Part shown: one piece after another, positions 1-5,508 of the stretch
Position numbering within the stretch: the stretch's first letter is position 1
Layout: each line of letters begins with the position of its first letter
NCBI GenBank assembly: GCA_007130345.1
Contig: SLSP01000396.1
Coordinates: forward strand, 1-8,196
DNA from: Thermoflexales bacterium
GTDB taxonomy: Bacteria; Chloroflexota; Anaerolineae; B4-G1; SLSP01
Reading direction: 5' to 3'
DNA length: 8,196 nucleotides
Made by a program: the position numbers and the translations under genes
Notes under the pieces: generated by a model
Database searches by the model: none
Seen by the model: the letters and a program-made list of their open reading frames with translations, nothing else
What the model was told of the DNA's origin: nothing

Positions 1-1
1 C

Positions 2-514
2 CTTGAAATTCTCGAAACCCAAGTCGCCGGGTTCGGTACGTTGCACATCCCGGTGCATTTGCAGATTGAATTGGAGGACAAGCGGCGCGAGGTAGCAGAG
101 CTAGAAGAGAAGTACAGACTGGCAACGGCGGGGGCAATCTCACCGCTTTTACAACCCATCGGCAAAGCGGAGATTCTAACACCAGAGACGCCGGACATCT
201 CTCCGGAACTCTATCGCCGCTTGCAAACCACGCTCCTCCGTTGCGGCCCCTTCCGCAGCGACAACGCGCTTTCTCCGCTGTTTGTGGATAGCCGCATCAG
301 CCAATGGCGCGATCTGCTGCCCGCGCGGGATAATCCCCAGGAGCGCGTCGAGGCGGTGATGGAGAAGCTGTTGGAGCGTCACAACGCGCCCGGCGACAAC
401 GCGCTGGTCTTGTTGCTGCGCGTCCTGCGGGATCGCACCTCTGCCGGGGATGCCTGTCACGCGCAATTGGACGCCCTGGCTGACGAGTTGGCGGCCAGGT
501 TGAGCGCGCCGTAA
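2..514 (+). CDS. C-terminal end of a conflict/signalling adaptor protein (effector-associated, Death-like domain type); 5' end outside window
   Basis: The frame is open from base 2 to the TAA at 512-514, giving 170 residues with the start outside the window; the ATG at 41 is internal because the reading frame and its motif continue upstream of it. The first ~40 residues (LEILETQ, then AGFG, then IPVHLQIELEDKRREVAELEEK) form a charged, helical linker. I recognise this pattern from multidomain Chloroflexota and cyanobacterial proteins that join an effector (TIR, CHAT, peptidase or NACHT type) to small adaptor domains. After a Pro-rich spacer, the last ~100 residues form a compact helical domain with the pattern L-LL-F, LF-D-RI-W-LP, RV-L, N-LLL-VL-D, resembling the effector-associated/Death-like adaptor domains. 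Family knowledge suggests homotypic binding to a partner sensor or effector, but which domain number applies and what effector lies upstream cannot be seen. It could instead be an unrelated helical domain. Confidence 0.6.
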   Translation, partial: LEILETQVAGFGTLHIPVHLQIELEDKRREVAELEEKYRLATAGAISPLLQPIGKAEILTPETPDISPELYRRLQTTLLRCGPFRSDNALSPLFVDSRISQWRDLLPARDNPQERVEAVMEKLLERHNAPGDNALVLLLRVLRDRTSAGDACHAQLDALADELAARLSAP

Positions 515-519
515 ACTTC

Positions 520-557
520 CAGACTCCCGAAGTCTGCAATCTCGTCTTCGAGATGCA
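520..557. repeat. Tandem inverted repeats after the adaptor gene
   Basis: Two hairpins follow the stop codon at 514. The first pairs CAGACT with AGTCTG around CCCGA (520-536). The second pairs TGC-ATCTCG with CGAGAT-GCA around TCTT (535-557), nine pairs with one bulged A. The words GAGAT (about 550-554) and ATCTC (567-571) could form an alternative fold. No T-run follows, so this is not a clear intrinsic terminator. It may be a REP-like element or a factor-dependent 3' end of the upstream gene. Confidence 0.5.
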
Positions 558-680
558 GGGGGGCGATCTCCGATGCAACCTTCACGTAGATTTTGCGTAA
601 AAGACTATAGCGCGGAGCTAAGTTTATCCGCACCCATCGTTGTTATATCGCAATACCGCAAAAGTCACCCTGTTTGGGAC

Positions 681-753
681 ACGGATAAACACAGATTTCA
701 CGGATTCTCACAGGGTTAGTTTCGCGCTACTGCGTTATATCCGTTGCATCCGT
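681..753. repeat. ACGGAT/ATCCGT repeat cluster
   Basis: ACGGAT occurs at 681-686 and 700-705, with a one-base variant ACAGAT at 691-696, so the copies are about 10 bases apart. The reverse complement ATCCGT occurs at 739-744 and 748-753. The arrangement makes a large imperfect inverted repeat just before the ribosome binding site of the small membrane protein. Similar CGGATTTCACGGAT-like words are familiar to me as dispersed non-coding repeats in metagenomic bacteria; that identification is from memory. It may form a hairpin in the operon leader or be a passive repeat. Confidence 0.55.
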
Positions 754-756
754 TCC

Positions 757-764
757 AAAGGAGG
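757..764 (+). promoter_or_regulatory. Shine-Dalgarno fixing the start of the small membrane protein
   Basis: AAAGGAGG ends six bases before the ATG at 771. This selects ATG 771 over an upstream in-frame start at 744, which would place the site inside the coding region. Confidence 0.8.
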
Positions 765-770
765 ATCACA

Positions 771-1025
771 ATGGCAGACAAGAGAACCCGACGCCCGCGC
801 AGAACTGGACGTGCGCGCAATATCCCGTGGATTTTATGGCCCTTCGCCGCCGTGTGGTGGCTCGTCAGTTCTGTTTTGCAACTGACCGGACGCCTGATCG
901 CCGCCGTGCTCGGCTTGGTCTTTATGATTGTGGGCGGCCTGCTCACGGCGACCGTCATCGGCGCAGTGGTCGGCATCCCCCTGATGATCTTCGGCTTTTT
1001 GCTGATGATCCGCAGCATTTTCTGA
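771..1025 (+). CDS. Small Arg-rich membrane protein of the ABC operon
   Basis: This encodes 84 residues. The N terminus (residues 2-16) is very basic, with many Arg, and should stay in the cytoplasm by the positive-inside rule. The rest is almost wholly hydrophobic, with likely helices near 20-36, 41-60 and 61-80. A Trp-rich start (WILWPF, VWW) leads into Gly/Ala/Ile-rich helices ending in LMIFGFLLMIRSIF. I do not recognise a named family with certainty; GIPLMIFGFLLMI-type endings occur in uncharacterised small membrane proteins. The gene lies 24 bases upstream of the ABC ATPase on the same strand, each with its own strong ribosome binding site, so all three genes are probably cotranscribed. 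It could be an accessory subunit of the exporter, but no sequence evidence shows contact. Confidence 0.75.
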   Translation: MADKRTRRPRRTGRARNIPWILWPFAAVWWLVSSVLQLTGRLIAAVLGLVFMIVGGLLTATVIGAVVGIPLMIFGFLLMIRSIF

Positions 1026-1038
1026 CGTTTTAACACCC

Positions 1039-1044
1039 AGGAGG
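1039..1044 (+). promoter_or_regulatory. Shine-Dalgarno supporting a TTG start for the ABC ATPase
   Basis: AGGAGG ends five bases before TTG at 1050-1052. No ATG lies nearby in frame, and the ATPase domain begins within ten residues of this start, so TTG is the probable initiation codon. Confidence 0.8.
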
Positions 1045-1049
1045 CTCAC

Positions 1050-2012
1050 TTGACACCCCATCTCATCATCACCACCGATAACCTGACCCGCCGCTTTGGC
1101 GAGACGGTGGCCGTGGATGGCCTGACCCTCGCCATCGAAGCGGGCGAGGTCTTCGGCATCCTCGGCCACAACGGCGCGGGGAAGACGACCACGGTGCGCC
1201 TGCTCAACGGCGTGCTCGGCGTGGACGCGGGCAGCGCGCGCGTGTTCGGGCTTGATCCCACCCGCGAGGGCGTCGCCGTGCGGCGGCGCACCGGCGTCCT
1301 CACCGAGACGCCCGCCCTTGACGAGAAGCTGACCGCCCACGAGAATCTGCACATCTACGCGCAGTTCTACGACGTACCGGCTGCCGAGATCGCGCCCCGC
1401 GCCCGGCAACTCCTGCGCGACTTCGAGCTGGACGAGCGCGCCGCCGAACCCGTCGGCGGGTACAGCAAGGGGATGAAGCAGCGCCTCGCCCTGGCCCGCA
1501 CGCTGATTCATCAGCCGGAGCTGATCTTCCTCGACGAGCCAACCGGCGGCCTTGATCCCGTCGCCACGCGCCGCGTTCACGACCTGATCCGCCGCCTCAG
1601 CCACGATGGACAACACACCGTCGTGCTCTGCACGCACAATCTGGCCGAAGCGCAAAAGCTCTGCTCCCGCGTCGCCGTGATGGAACAGGGCCGCGCCGTC
1701 GCCCTCGGCACCCCGGCGGAACTGGCGCGCAGCTTGTGGAAGGGCGTCCGCCTGGAGATCGAGCTTGAGGCCGCCACCGCCGCCACCGCCCTGGACGCGC
1801 TCAAACGCCACGCCCAGGCCCGCCAGGTGACGTGGGACGCGCCCGCCGATGAGCCGACAGGCCGCGCTTCGCTCTGGGTCTCCGAACCCGCCGCGCTGCC
1901 CGACCTGCTGGCGGCCCTGGTTCACGCCGGGGGGCGCGTCTACCGCTTCGCGCCCCAGGAGCCGACGCTGGAAGACGTCTACTTCGCACTGCACGAGGAG
2001 GTCGTACCATGA
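1050..2012 (+). CDS. ABC-2 type transporter ATP-binding protein
   Basis: This 320-residue protein hydrolyses ATP to drive the adjacent membrane permease. All nucleotide-binding landmarks are present: Walker A GHNGAGKTT (39-47), a Q-loop region around TETPALDEKLT where Gln is replaced (85-95), the signature YSKGM (138-142), Walker B LIFLDEP (158-164), the D-loop GLD (167-169) and the H-loop His196 in LCTHN. Residues about 225-318 form an extra C-terminal domain ending PTLEDVYFALHEE. This tail (DUF4162-like) is typical of ATPases of the NatA/drug-exporter ABC-2 class rather than of import systems. The TTG start is supported by AGGAGG at 1039-1044. The stop overlaps the permease ATG (ATGA, 2009-2012), a sign of translational coupling. 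The substrate cannot be told from sequence; Na+, drugs, lipids or peptides are all possible in this class. Confidence 0.95.
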   Translation: MTPHLIITTDNLTRRFGETVAVDGLTLAIEAGEVFGILGHNGAGKTTTVRLLNGVLGVDAGSARVFGLDPTREGVAVRRRTGVLTETPALDEKLTAHENLHIYAQFYDVPAAEIAPRARQLLRDFELDERAAEPVGGYSKGMKQRLALARTLIHQPELIFLDEPTGGLDPVATRRVHDLIRRLSHDGQHTVVLCTHNLAEAQKLCSRVAVMEQGRAVALGTPAELARSLWKGVRLEIELEAATAATALDALKRHAQARQVTWDAPADEPTGRASLWVSEPAALPDLLAALVHAGGRVYRFAPQEPTLEDVYFALHEEVVP

Positions 2013-2827
2013 ATTGGCGCGCTATTCAGGCCCTCGCCCGCCGCGATTTGCTGGTTGTCCTGCGCAGCAAGGGTATCCTCATCCCGATGATTGTTCTGCC
2101 CGTCATCATGATGGTGCTGCTTCCCGGCGGCATCGCGCTGTTCGCGCCGGCCATCGCCGATGCCCCCGGCGCGGATGCGGACTTCGAGATGATGCTGCAA
2201 GCGATGCCCCCAGAGCAACAGGCGCGTTATGCCGCGATGTCCCTGGATCAAGTGATGGTCGAACTGCTGGTGCTGCACTTCTTCGCGCCGATGTTCCTCA
2301 TCATCCCGTTGATGGTCGCCAGCACCATCGCCGCTAACAGCTTCGCTGGCGAGAAGGAGCGCAAAACGCTCGAAGCCCTCATCTACACGCCGACCACCGA
2401 CACCGAACTGCTGGTGGGCAAGCTCCTCACCGCGTGGATTCCGGCTCTGGCGGTCACGCTGGTCAGCTTTGTGCTCTACGGGGTAGTGGTCAACGCCGCC
2501 GCCTGGCCCACAATGGGCCGCGTCTTCTTCCCCAACCTGATGTGGATGGTGCTGGTGATCTGGGTCGCGCCGCCGGCCGCCGGATTGGGCCTCAGCGCGA
2601 TGATTCTGGTCTCGGCCAAGACGAACAGTTTCCAGGAGGCGTATCAAATTGGTAGTGTGGTGGTCTTGCCGGTGGTGCTGTTGCTGCTCGGCCAGGTCTC
2701 CGGCGTGATGTACCTCAGCATCGGCGTCCTGGTCATCGTTGGCCTCGTCTTCTGGCTGATTGACGCCGCCATTTTGTGGTATAGCGCGCGCATCTTCCAC
2801 CGGGATGAGATGATCGCCCGGTTGTGA
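2009..2827 (+). CDS. ABC-2 type transporter permease
   Basis: This 272-residue integral membrane protein is the partner of the preceding ATPase. Likely helices lie near 22-47, 84-108, 141-163, 178-202, 213-235 and 237-259, with a polar, acidic and Met-rich extracytoplasmic loop at about 50-82 between the first two. The cytoplasmic stretch after helix 2, SFAGEKERKTLEALIYTP then a T-ELLVGK run (111-138), is the hallmark coupling region of NatB/YhaP-like ABC-2 permeases (usual form AGEKERGTLE-LL-P-S-E-L-GK). The ATG overlaps the ATPase stop, and GAGGAGG at 1995-2001 gives a seven-base spacing. One permease gene is seen, so the active transporter is presumably a homodimer with two ATPases. A hairpin terminator follows 18 bases after the stop. 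Confidence 0.93.
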   Translation: MNWRAIQALARRDLLVVLRSKGILIPMIVLPVIMMVLLPGGIALFAPAIADAPGADADFEMMLQAMPPEQQARYAAMSLDQVMVELLVLHFFAPMFLIIPLMVASTIAANSFAGEKERKTLEALIYTPTTDTELLVGKLLTAWIPALAVTLVSFVLYGVVVNAAAWPTMGRVFFPNLMWMVLVIWVAPPAAGLGLSAMILVSAKTNSFQEAYQIGSVVVLPVVLLLLGQVSGVMYLSIGVLVIVGLVFWLIDAAILWYSARIFHRDEMIARL

Positions 2828-2845
2828 GACGTTCCCGGCCATGCA

Positions 2846-2873
2846 AAACAGCCCCCGATTTCGGGGGCTGTTT
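2846..2873. terminator. Bidirectional intrinsic terminator shared by the ABC operon (+) and tRNA-Leu (-)
   Basis: AAACAGCCCCCG pairs perfectly with CGGGGGCTGTTT around the loop ATTT, a 12-pair GC-rich stem. T residues follow on both strands (TTTC on +, TTTT on -). It sits 18 bases after the permease stop and 13 bases after the tRNA 3' end, so it ends both convergent transcripts. Confidence 0.9.
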
Positions 2874-2886
2874 CTATGCCTTTCTG

Positions 2887-2971
2887 TGCCGAAGGTGGGA
2901 GTCGAACCCACATGAGGGTAAACCTCACTGCGCCCTGAACGCAGCGCGTCTGCCTATTCCGCCACTTCGGC
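2887..2971 (-). tRNA. tRNA-Leu (anticodon CAG)
   Basis: On the minus strand the 5' GCCGAAG (2971-2965) pairs with the 3' CTTCGGC (2894-2888), followed by discriminator A at 2887. The anticodon arm has stem CTGCG/CGCAG and loop TTCAGGG, giving CAG (plus-strand 2935-2937), which reads the Leu codon CUG that is frequent in the genes here. A long variable arm (GAGG-TTTA-CCCTC) marks it as a class II tRNA, as expected for Leu. The T arm is GTGGG-TTCGACT-CCCAC. The 3' CCA is not encoded (the gene continues ACAG), so it would be added by CCA-adding enzyme. The unit has its own promoter (3004-3031) and terminator (2846-2873). Confidence 0.96.
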
Positions 2972-2976
2972 GCACA

Positions 2977-2993
2977 TGGGTGAACTTCACCCA
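2977..2993. repeat. 17-base palindrome in the tRNA leader
   Basis: TGGGTGAA and TTCACCCA are perfect reverse complements around a single C. The element lies between the -10 box and the tRNA 5' end, six bases from the latter. In RNA it would fold as a seven-pair stem with a three-base loop; as DNA it looks like a dimeric repressor site. Which role applies, if either, is not known. Confidence 0.6.
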
Positions 2994-3003
2994 CACGCTG
3001 TTG

Positions 3004-3031
3004 ATTGTACCGCAAGTCATAACTTTGTCAA
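3004..3031 (-). promoter_or_regulatory. Sigma-70 type promoter of tRNA-Leu
   Basis: On the minus strand TTGACA (3031-3026) is a perfect -35 hexamer and TACAAT (3009-3004) a 5/6 -10 hexamer, with a 16-base spacer. Transcription should begin near 2997, leaving a leader of about 26 bases before the mature tRNA, to be removed by RNase P. Confidence 0.8.
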
Positions 3032-3080
3032 GCCGCCGCGTCGCGTTGCCACGCCGACACGGGACATTTCCACACCGGCA

Positions 3081-4184
3081 TCAGGGCCGCGTGTACTGCT
3101 CCATCGCCACCGGCACGCGCGCGGCGAGGTCTTCCAGGCTATCGTAGAGCAGTTGGAGGGCGTACTCCGGATTGTGGCTAAATGCGCCGGGGTCTTTGTT
3201 GACAAACTGGTAATTGTAAGCCGCGCGCAGCAACCGGGGCGACCAGGACATATACCGATTCGGGAATCCGGGCAGCACCTCGCCGGTCTCCGGGTCGCGG
3301 ACGAACCAATAGGGGAAGCCATAGGCGTAGCCGATAGGTTCGCCGAGGACGTCGGCGGCGTAAGCCTCGATGGCATCGTACAGCGCTGCGTGCAGCGCCT
3401 GGATTTCGTAGTAGATGCCCTTTTGCGTATCGCCATCCCCATCGTGGTCGGTGGGAAGTTCGCGGATGTCGTACAGGTCATCGTAGGCGACGACGTTGGC
3501 GTGACACGGGGCGCAATCTGCCGGAGTGATCTGGCCGCTGTGCGCGTCGTGGCAATCGGTACAGGTCGCGTAGTCGGGGACGTGCGGATAGCGGCCCACG
3601 TACTCCTTGCCCGCGTACTGATAGCCGCCCGCCGCCTCGCTGCCTAACTGGGTAGCCGCGGCCACGGCATAATGCACGTTGATGAAGCCCTGTCCTTCCA
3701 TAACGTCATCATCGCCCACGTTGCCGATAGCGTCATTGACGGTCGCCGTAGATTGCCGTCCCATGTGGCAGTTCATACAATTGGCTTCCCCCCATTCCAA
3801 CCCGGTGACTTCCGTATTGCCGGGGAAGACGACGCTGTCCAGGGCATGGGCCGCCTGGCTGTGGCACGCATAGCAATAAATCACGCTGCCCACCGGGGCC
3901 GGCTCGTCCACCTGGCCCGGTGTCCGGCCATCCAGCCCTAGATAGTCCAGGTATCCATACAGGCTGTGACACTTCGCGCAGTTTTCAGGGATTACCGGCG
4001 GTTCGTCGTCATCCCAGTAGGTGAACGATATCGAGGTACGATCCGAATGGCCCGACTGCGTCCACTTGGCCGCGATAGTATCCAGCGACTCACCCGGTGG
4101 ACTGAAAAACGAGAACGTCGTCTGACCCACCGCAAGTAACATAGCTAAAATGACGACGCCGATGATAATTTTTGCCCACTTCAT
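3081..4184 (-). CDS. Pentahaem c-type cytochrome, membrane anchored or exported
   Basis: This 367-residue protein should carry electrons outside the cytoplasmic membrane. Residues 1-20 (MKWAKIII, then a hydrophobic run) are a signal peptide or uncleaved anchor. Five CXXCH haem attachment motifs are present: CAKCH 69-73, CYACH 104-108, CMNCH 136-140, CTDCH 208-212 and CAPCH 224-228. Eight further His (46, 113, 171, 201, 215, 247, 265, 337) could be distal haem ligands. All Cys lie in these motifs. A DHDGDGD stretch (246-252) resembles a Ca2+ loop. The haem-free C-terminal third (about 230-367) has the pattern AAYNYQ, KDPG, HNPEYALQLL, reminiscent of the C-terminal helices in NrfA/hydroxylamine-oxidoreductase-like multihaem proteins. 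I cannot assign a substrate or a named family, and NrfA's CXXCK is absent. AGGAGG at 4195-4190 on the minus strand supports this ATG. It is transcribed away from the haem b protein gene at 4320. Confidence 0.9.
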   Translation of the reverse strand: MKWAKIIIGVVILAMLLAVGQTTFSFFSPPGESLDTIAAKWTQSGHSDRTSISFTYWDDDEPPVIPENCAKCHSLYGYLDYLGLDGRTPGQVDEPAPVGSVIYCYACHSQAAHALDSVVFPGNTEVTGLEWGEANCMNCHMGRQSTATVNDAIGNVGDDDVMEGQGFINVHYAVAAATQLGSEAAGGYQYAGKEYVGRYPHVPDYATCTDCHDAHSGQITPADCAPCHANVVAYDDLYDIRELPTDHDGDGDTQKGIYYEIQALHAALYDAIEAYAADVLGEPIGYAYGFPYWFVRDPETGEVLPGFPNRYMSWSPRLLRAAYNYQFVNKDPGAFSHNPEYALQLLYDSLEDLAARVPVAMEQYTRP

Positions 4185-4203
4185 ATTCGCCTCCTAGTTT
4201 GAG

Positions 4204-4308
4204 TTGATTGCAAAGCAGTATATATCCGTCTTGTCCTCATTTGCAATTAACCAGATATGATCTACTATATTACAAATCATAGCCTAGATTTACCAGGGTG
4301 CAAATCAG
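4204..4308. promoter_or_regulatory. Divergent regulatory region with repeated TTGCAA / CAAATCA words
   Basis: This AT-rich gap separates the divergent cytochrome and haem b genes. TTGATTGCAAA (4204-4214) and TTTGCAATTAA (4240-4250) form an inverted repeat with one mismatch, centres 36 bases apart. The related direct words CAAATCA lie at 4273-4279 and 4301-4307. Candidate minus promoter: TTGCAA (4246-4241) and TATACT (4222-4217), spacer 18. Candidate plus promoter: TTGCAA (4241-4246) and TATATT (4266-4271), spacer 19. The same palindromic TTGCAA would then serve both directions. The repeats may be operators; this is inference from pattern and position. Confidence 0.4.
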
Positions 4309-4319
4309 AGGAGTAAAAG

Positions 4320-4931
4320 ATGACAGAATCTCTTAAGAAACGTTTAACCCTAGGCCTGTTTATCTTGGGCACACTGGCCCCGATCCTAATTATGTTGCTC
4401 GCGCCACAGCCGGCGAGTCGCCAATGGTGGCGGGATGGCGCGGTGGCCCTGGGCTTTATCGGTTTCGCGCTGATGGGCTGGCAGTTTGTGCCGATGGCGC
4501 GGATTGCTTTCCTCACCGATATTTTTGGACAACGCGCGCTGCTCAAATTTCACATCGATGTTTCTCTGGCCGCGCTCTATCTGCTCATTGCCCACCCGGT
4601 GGCTCTGGTGCTCGGCAATCCCCGCAATATGATCGCGTTCAATCTCTTTTCGGGAACCGGACGCTTGCGCTCTGGCGTGATCGCGTTCCTGCTACTCGTC
4701 GTCATCGCCGCGACCTGTGTCTGGCGTGCCAAGTTGAAGCTGAAGCGCGATCCCTGGCTTTGGCTCCACGACATCCTGGCCGTTGCGATTATGGGCTTTT
4801 CCCTGCATCACGTTCTGGGCGTCGGCTATTACACCGCCGTCCCGTTGCAACGCTGGCTGTGGATTTTCTATAGCGTCTTGTGGGGCGGCTTGCTGGTTTA
4901 CACGCGGGCCAACGCGATGCTGAAAAAATAA
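4320..4931 (+). CDS. Ferric-reductase-like transmembrane haem b protein, no flavin domain (MsrQ/YedZ-sized)
   Basis: This 203-residue protein has six likely membrane helices (about 10-29, 41-60, 78-98, 119-136, 149-168, 176-196). Two His pairs have the classic 13-residue spacing of the ferric reductase/NOX/MsrQ fold: H78-X13-H92 in one helix and H150-X13-H164 in another (H163 is also present). By family knowledge these bind two b-type haems across the bilayer. The protein ends straight after the last helix, without the FAD/NAD(P)H module of ferric reductases. Its length matches MsrQ, which takes electrons from quinones or a flavin reductase and passes them to a periplasmic partner. No MsrP-like molybdopterin protein is visible; the adjacent gene is instead the pentahaem cytochrome, a plausible but unproven partner. 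GAGGAG at 4308-4313, six bases upstream, fixes the ATG. Confidence 0.8.
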   Translation: MTESLKKRLTLGLFILGTLAPILIMLLAPQPASRQWWRDGAVALGFIGFALMGWQFVPMARIAFLTDIFGQRALLKFHIDVSLAALYLLIAHPVALVLGNPRNMIAFNLFSGTGRLRSGVIAFLLLVVIAATCVWRAKLKLKRDPWLWLHDILAVAIMGFSLHHVLGVGYYTAVPLQRWLWIFYSVLWGGLLVYTRANAMLKK

Positions 4932-4967
4932 CGGCCTAAAGCCCAAGCCCGCGTCCCAAAGAGGTTG

Positions 4968-4991
4968 CCGGAAACATCTCCGGGATTTTTT
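4968..4991 (+). terminator. Weak intrinsic terminator of the haem b gene
   Basis: CCGGA (4968-4972) pairs with TCCGG (4979-4983) around AACATC, followed by GA and six T (4986-4991). The stem is short, but the T-run and the position 37 bases after the stop fit a terminator. Confidence 0.5.
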
Positions 4992-5003
4992 GATCTATCA
5001 AAC

Positions 5004-5039
5004 AAAAAACGTGGGGCAGACACCCGTCTGCTCCACGTT
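5004..5039 (-). terminator. Intrinsic terminator of the lipoprotein gene
   Basis: AACGTGGGGCAGAC (5008-5021) pairs with GTCTGCTCCACGTT (5026-5039) around ACCC; 14 pairs including one G-T. The run of A at 5004-5009 becomes a T-run on the minus strand directly after the stem. It starts 23 bases past the stop of the minus-strand lipoprotein gene, so that is the gene it serves. Confidence 0.85.
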
Positions 5040-5061
5040 AATGTGCCAGAAACCGGCTTAC

Positions 5062-5493
5062 TTACGGTTCTCGGAAGGTCACATGGTACTCAATCCCAGT
5101 CACCGTTTCTTCAAGAGCCTCGTAGATAATCGGGACGTGGACTTCTTCAGACATCCGCCCGGTCGTCGTCAGGCCCGCAATGGACGCCGGTTCGCCCGGC
5201 GCGGCCTCGGCTGCGATGTCCACGCCGTCTGGCGCTTCGATGATGACCATCACGCGGCCTTCCTCCACGGAGACCCACGCCTCCACAAATACCTCATCGC
5301 CCATCCGATAGTGTCGCGTCGCCTCGATCCGGTGGATATACCGCCCGGATAGCTGGCGGAAACCGCCTTCACACTCGCCCTCACTACCAGCGGTGCGACA
5401 CGTCCCATACATCCCGCGCACCGACCCGCCGCCGTTACATGCTACCATCACGATCAGCAAGGCCACGCTGAACCATCTCATGCTCGCTTTCAC
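5062..5493 (-). CDS. Small lipoprotein of unknown function
   Basis: This encodes 143 residues from GTG. I chose GTG at 5493-5491 because GGAAGGGAG (5508-5500, minus) lies six bases upstream; a TTG at 5535 would put this site inside the gene, and ATG at 5481 lacks a good site. The protein begins MKASMRWFSVALLIVMVAC: a basic start, a hydrophobic stretch, and a lipobox-like MVAC with Cys19 as the expected lipidated residue (Met at -3 is unusual but tolerable). Gly-rich residues follow. The mature part holds two more Cys in the segment GTCRTAGSEGEC, perhaps a disulfide, then alternating hydrophobic stretches (DEVFVEAWVSV, GRVMVIIEAP, GIEYHVTF) that suggest a beta-sandwich. I do not recognise a family. 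It stands alone, with its own terminator downstream. Confidence 0.7.
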   Translation of the reverse strand: MKASMRWFSVALLIVMVACNGGGSVRGMYGTCRTAGSEGECEGGFRQLSGRYIHRIEATRHYRMGDEVFVEAWVSVEEGRVMVIIEAPDGVDIAAEAAPGEPASIAGLTTTGRMSEEVHVPIIYEALEETVTGIEYHVTFREP

Positions 5494-5499
5494 GGTTAG

Positions 5500-5508
5500 C
5501 TCCCTTCC
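5500..5508 (-). promoter_or_regulatory. Shine-Dalgarno deciding the GTG start of the lipoprotein
   Basis: On the minus strand GGAAGGGAG ends six bases before the GTG at 5493. It overlaps the end of a possible 19-residue upstream reading frame (5555-5496) that stops two bases before the GTG. Confidence 0.65.

Noticed and set aside
640..885. Plus-strand 81-codon frame across the ACGGAT repeats
   Set aside because: It runs through the repeat cluster and overlaps the better supported small membrane gene in another frame, with no ribosome binding site of its own.
834..1994. Long minus-strand open frame (386 codons) opposite the ABC ATPase
   Set aside because: It is antisense to a gene with every ABC motif; composition (Gly, Arg, Gln, His rich, no domains) is that of a GC-rich shadow frame.
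1979..2911. Minus-strand open frame (310 codons) opposite the permease and running into the tRNA
   Set aside because: His/Asp/Gln-rich low-complexity translation typical of the complement of a membrane protein gene; it also overlaps the terminator and the tRNA.
2976..3647. Plus-strand frame (223 codons) opposite the cytochrome
   Set aside because: Antisense to a protein with five CXXCH motifs, and it begins inside the tRNA leader and promoter.
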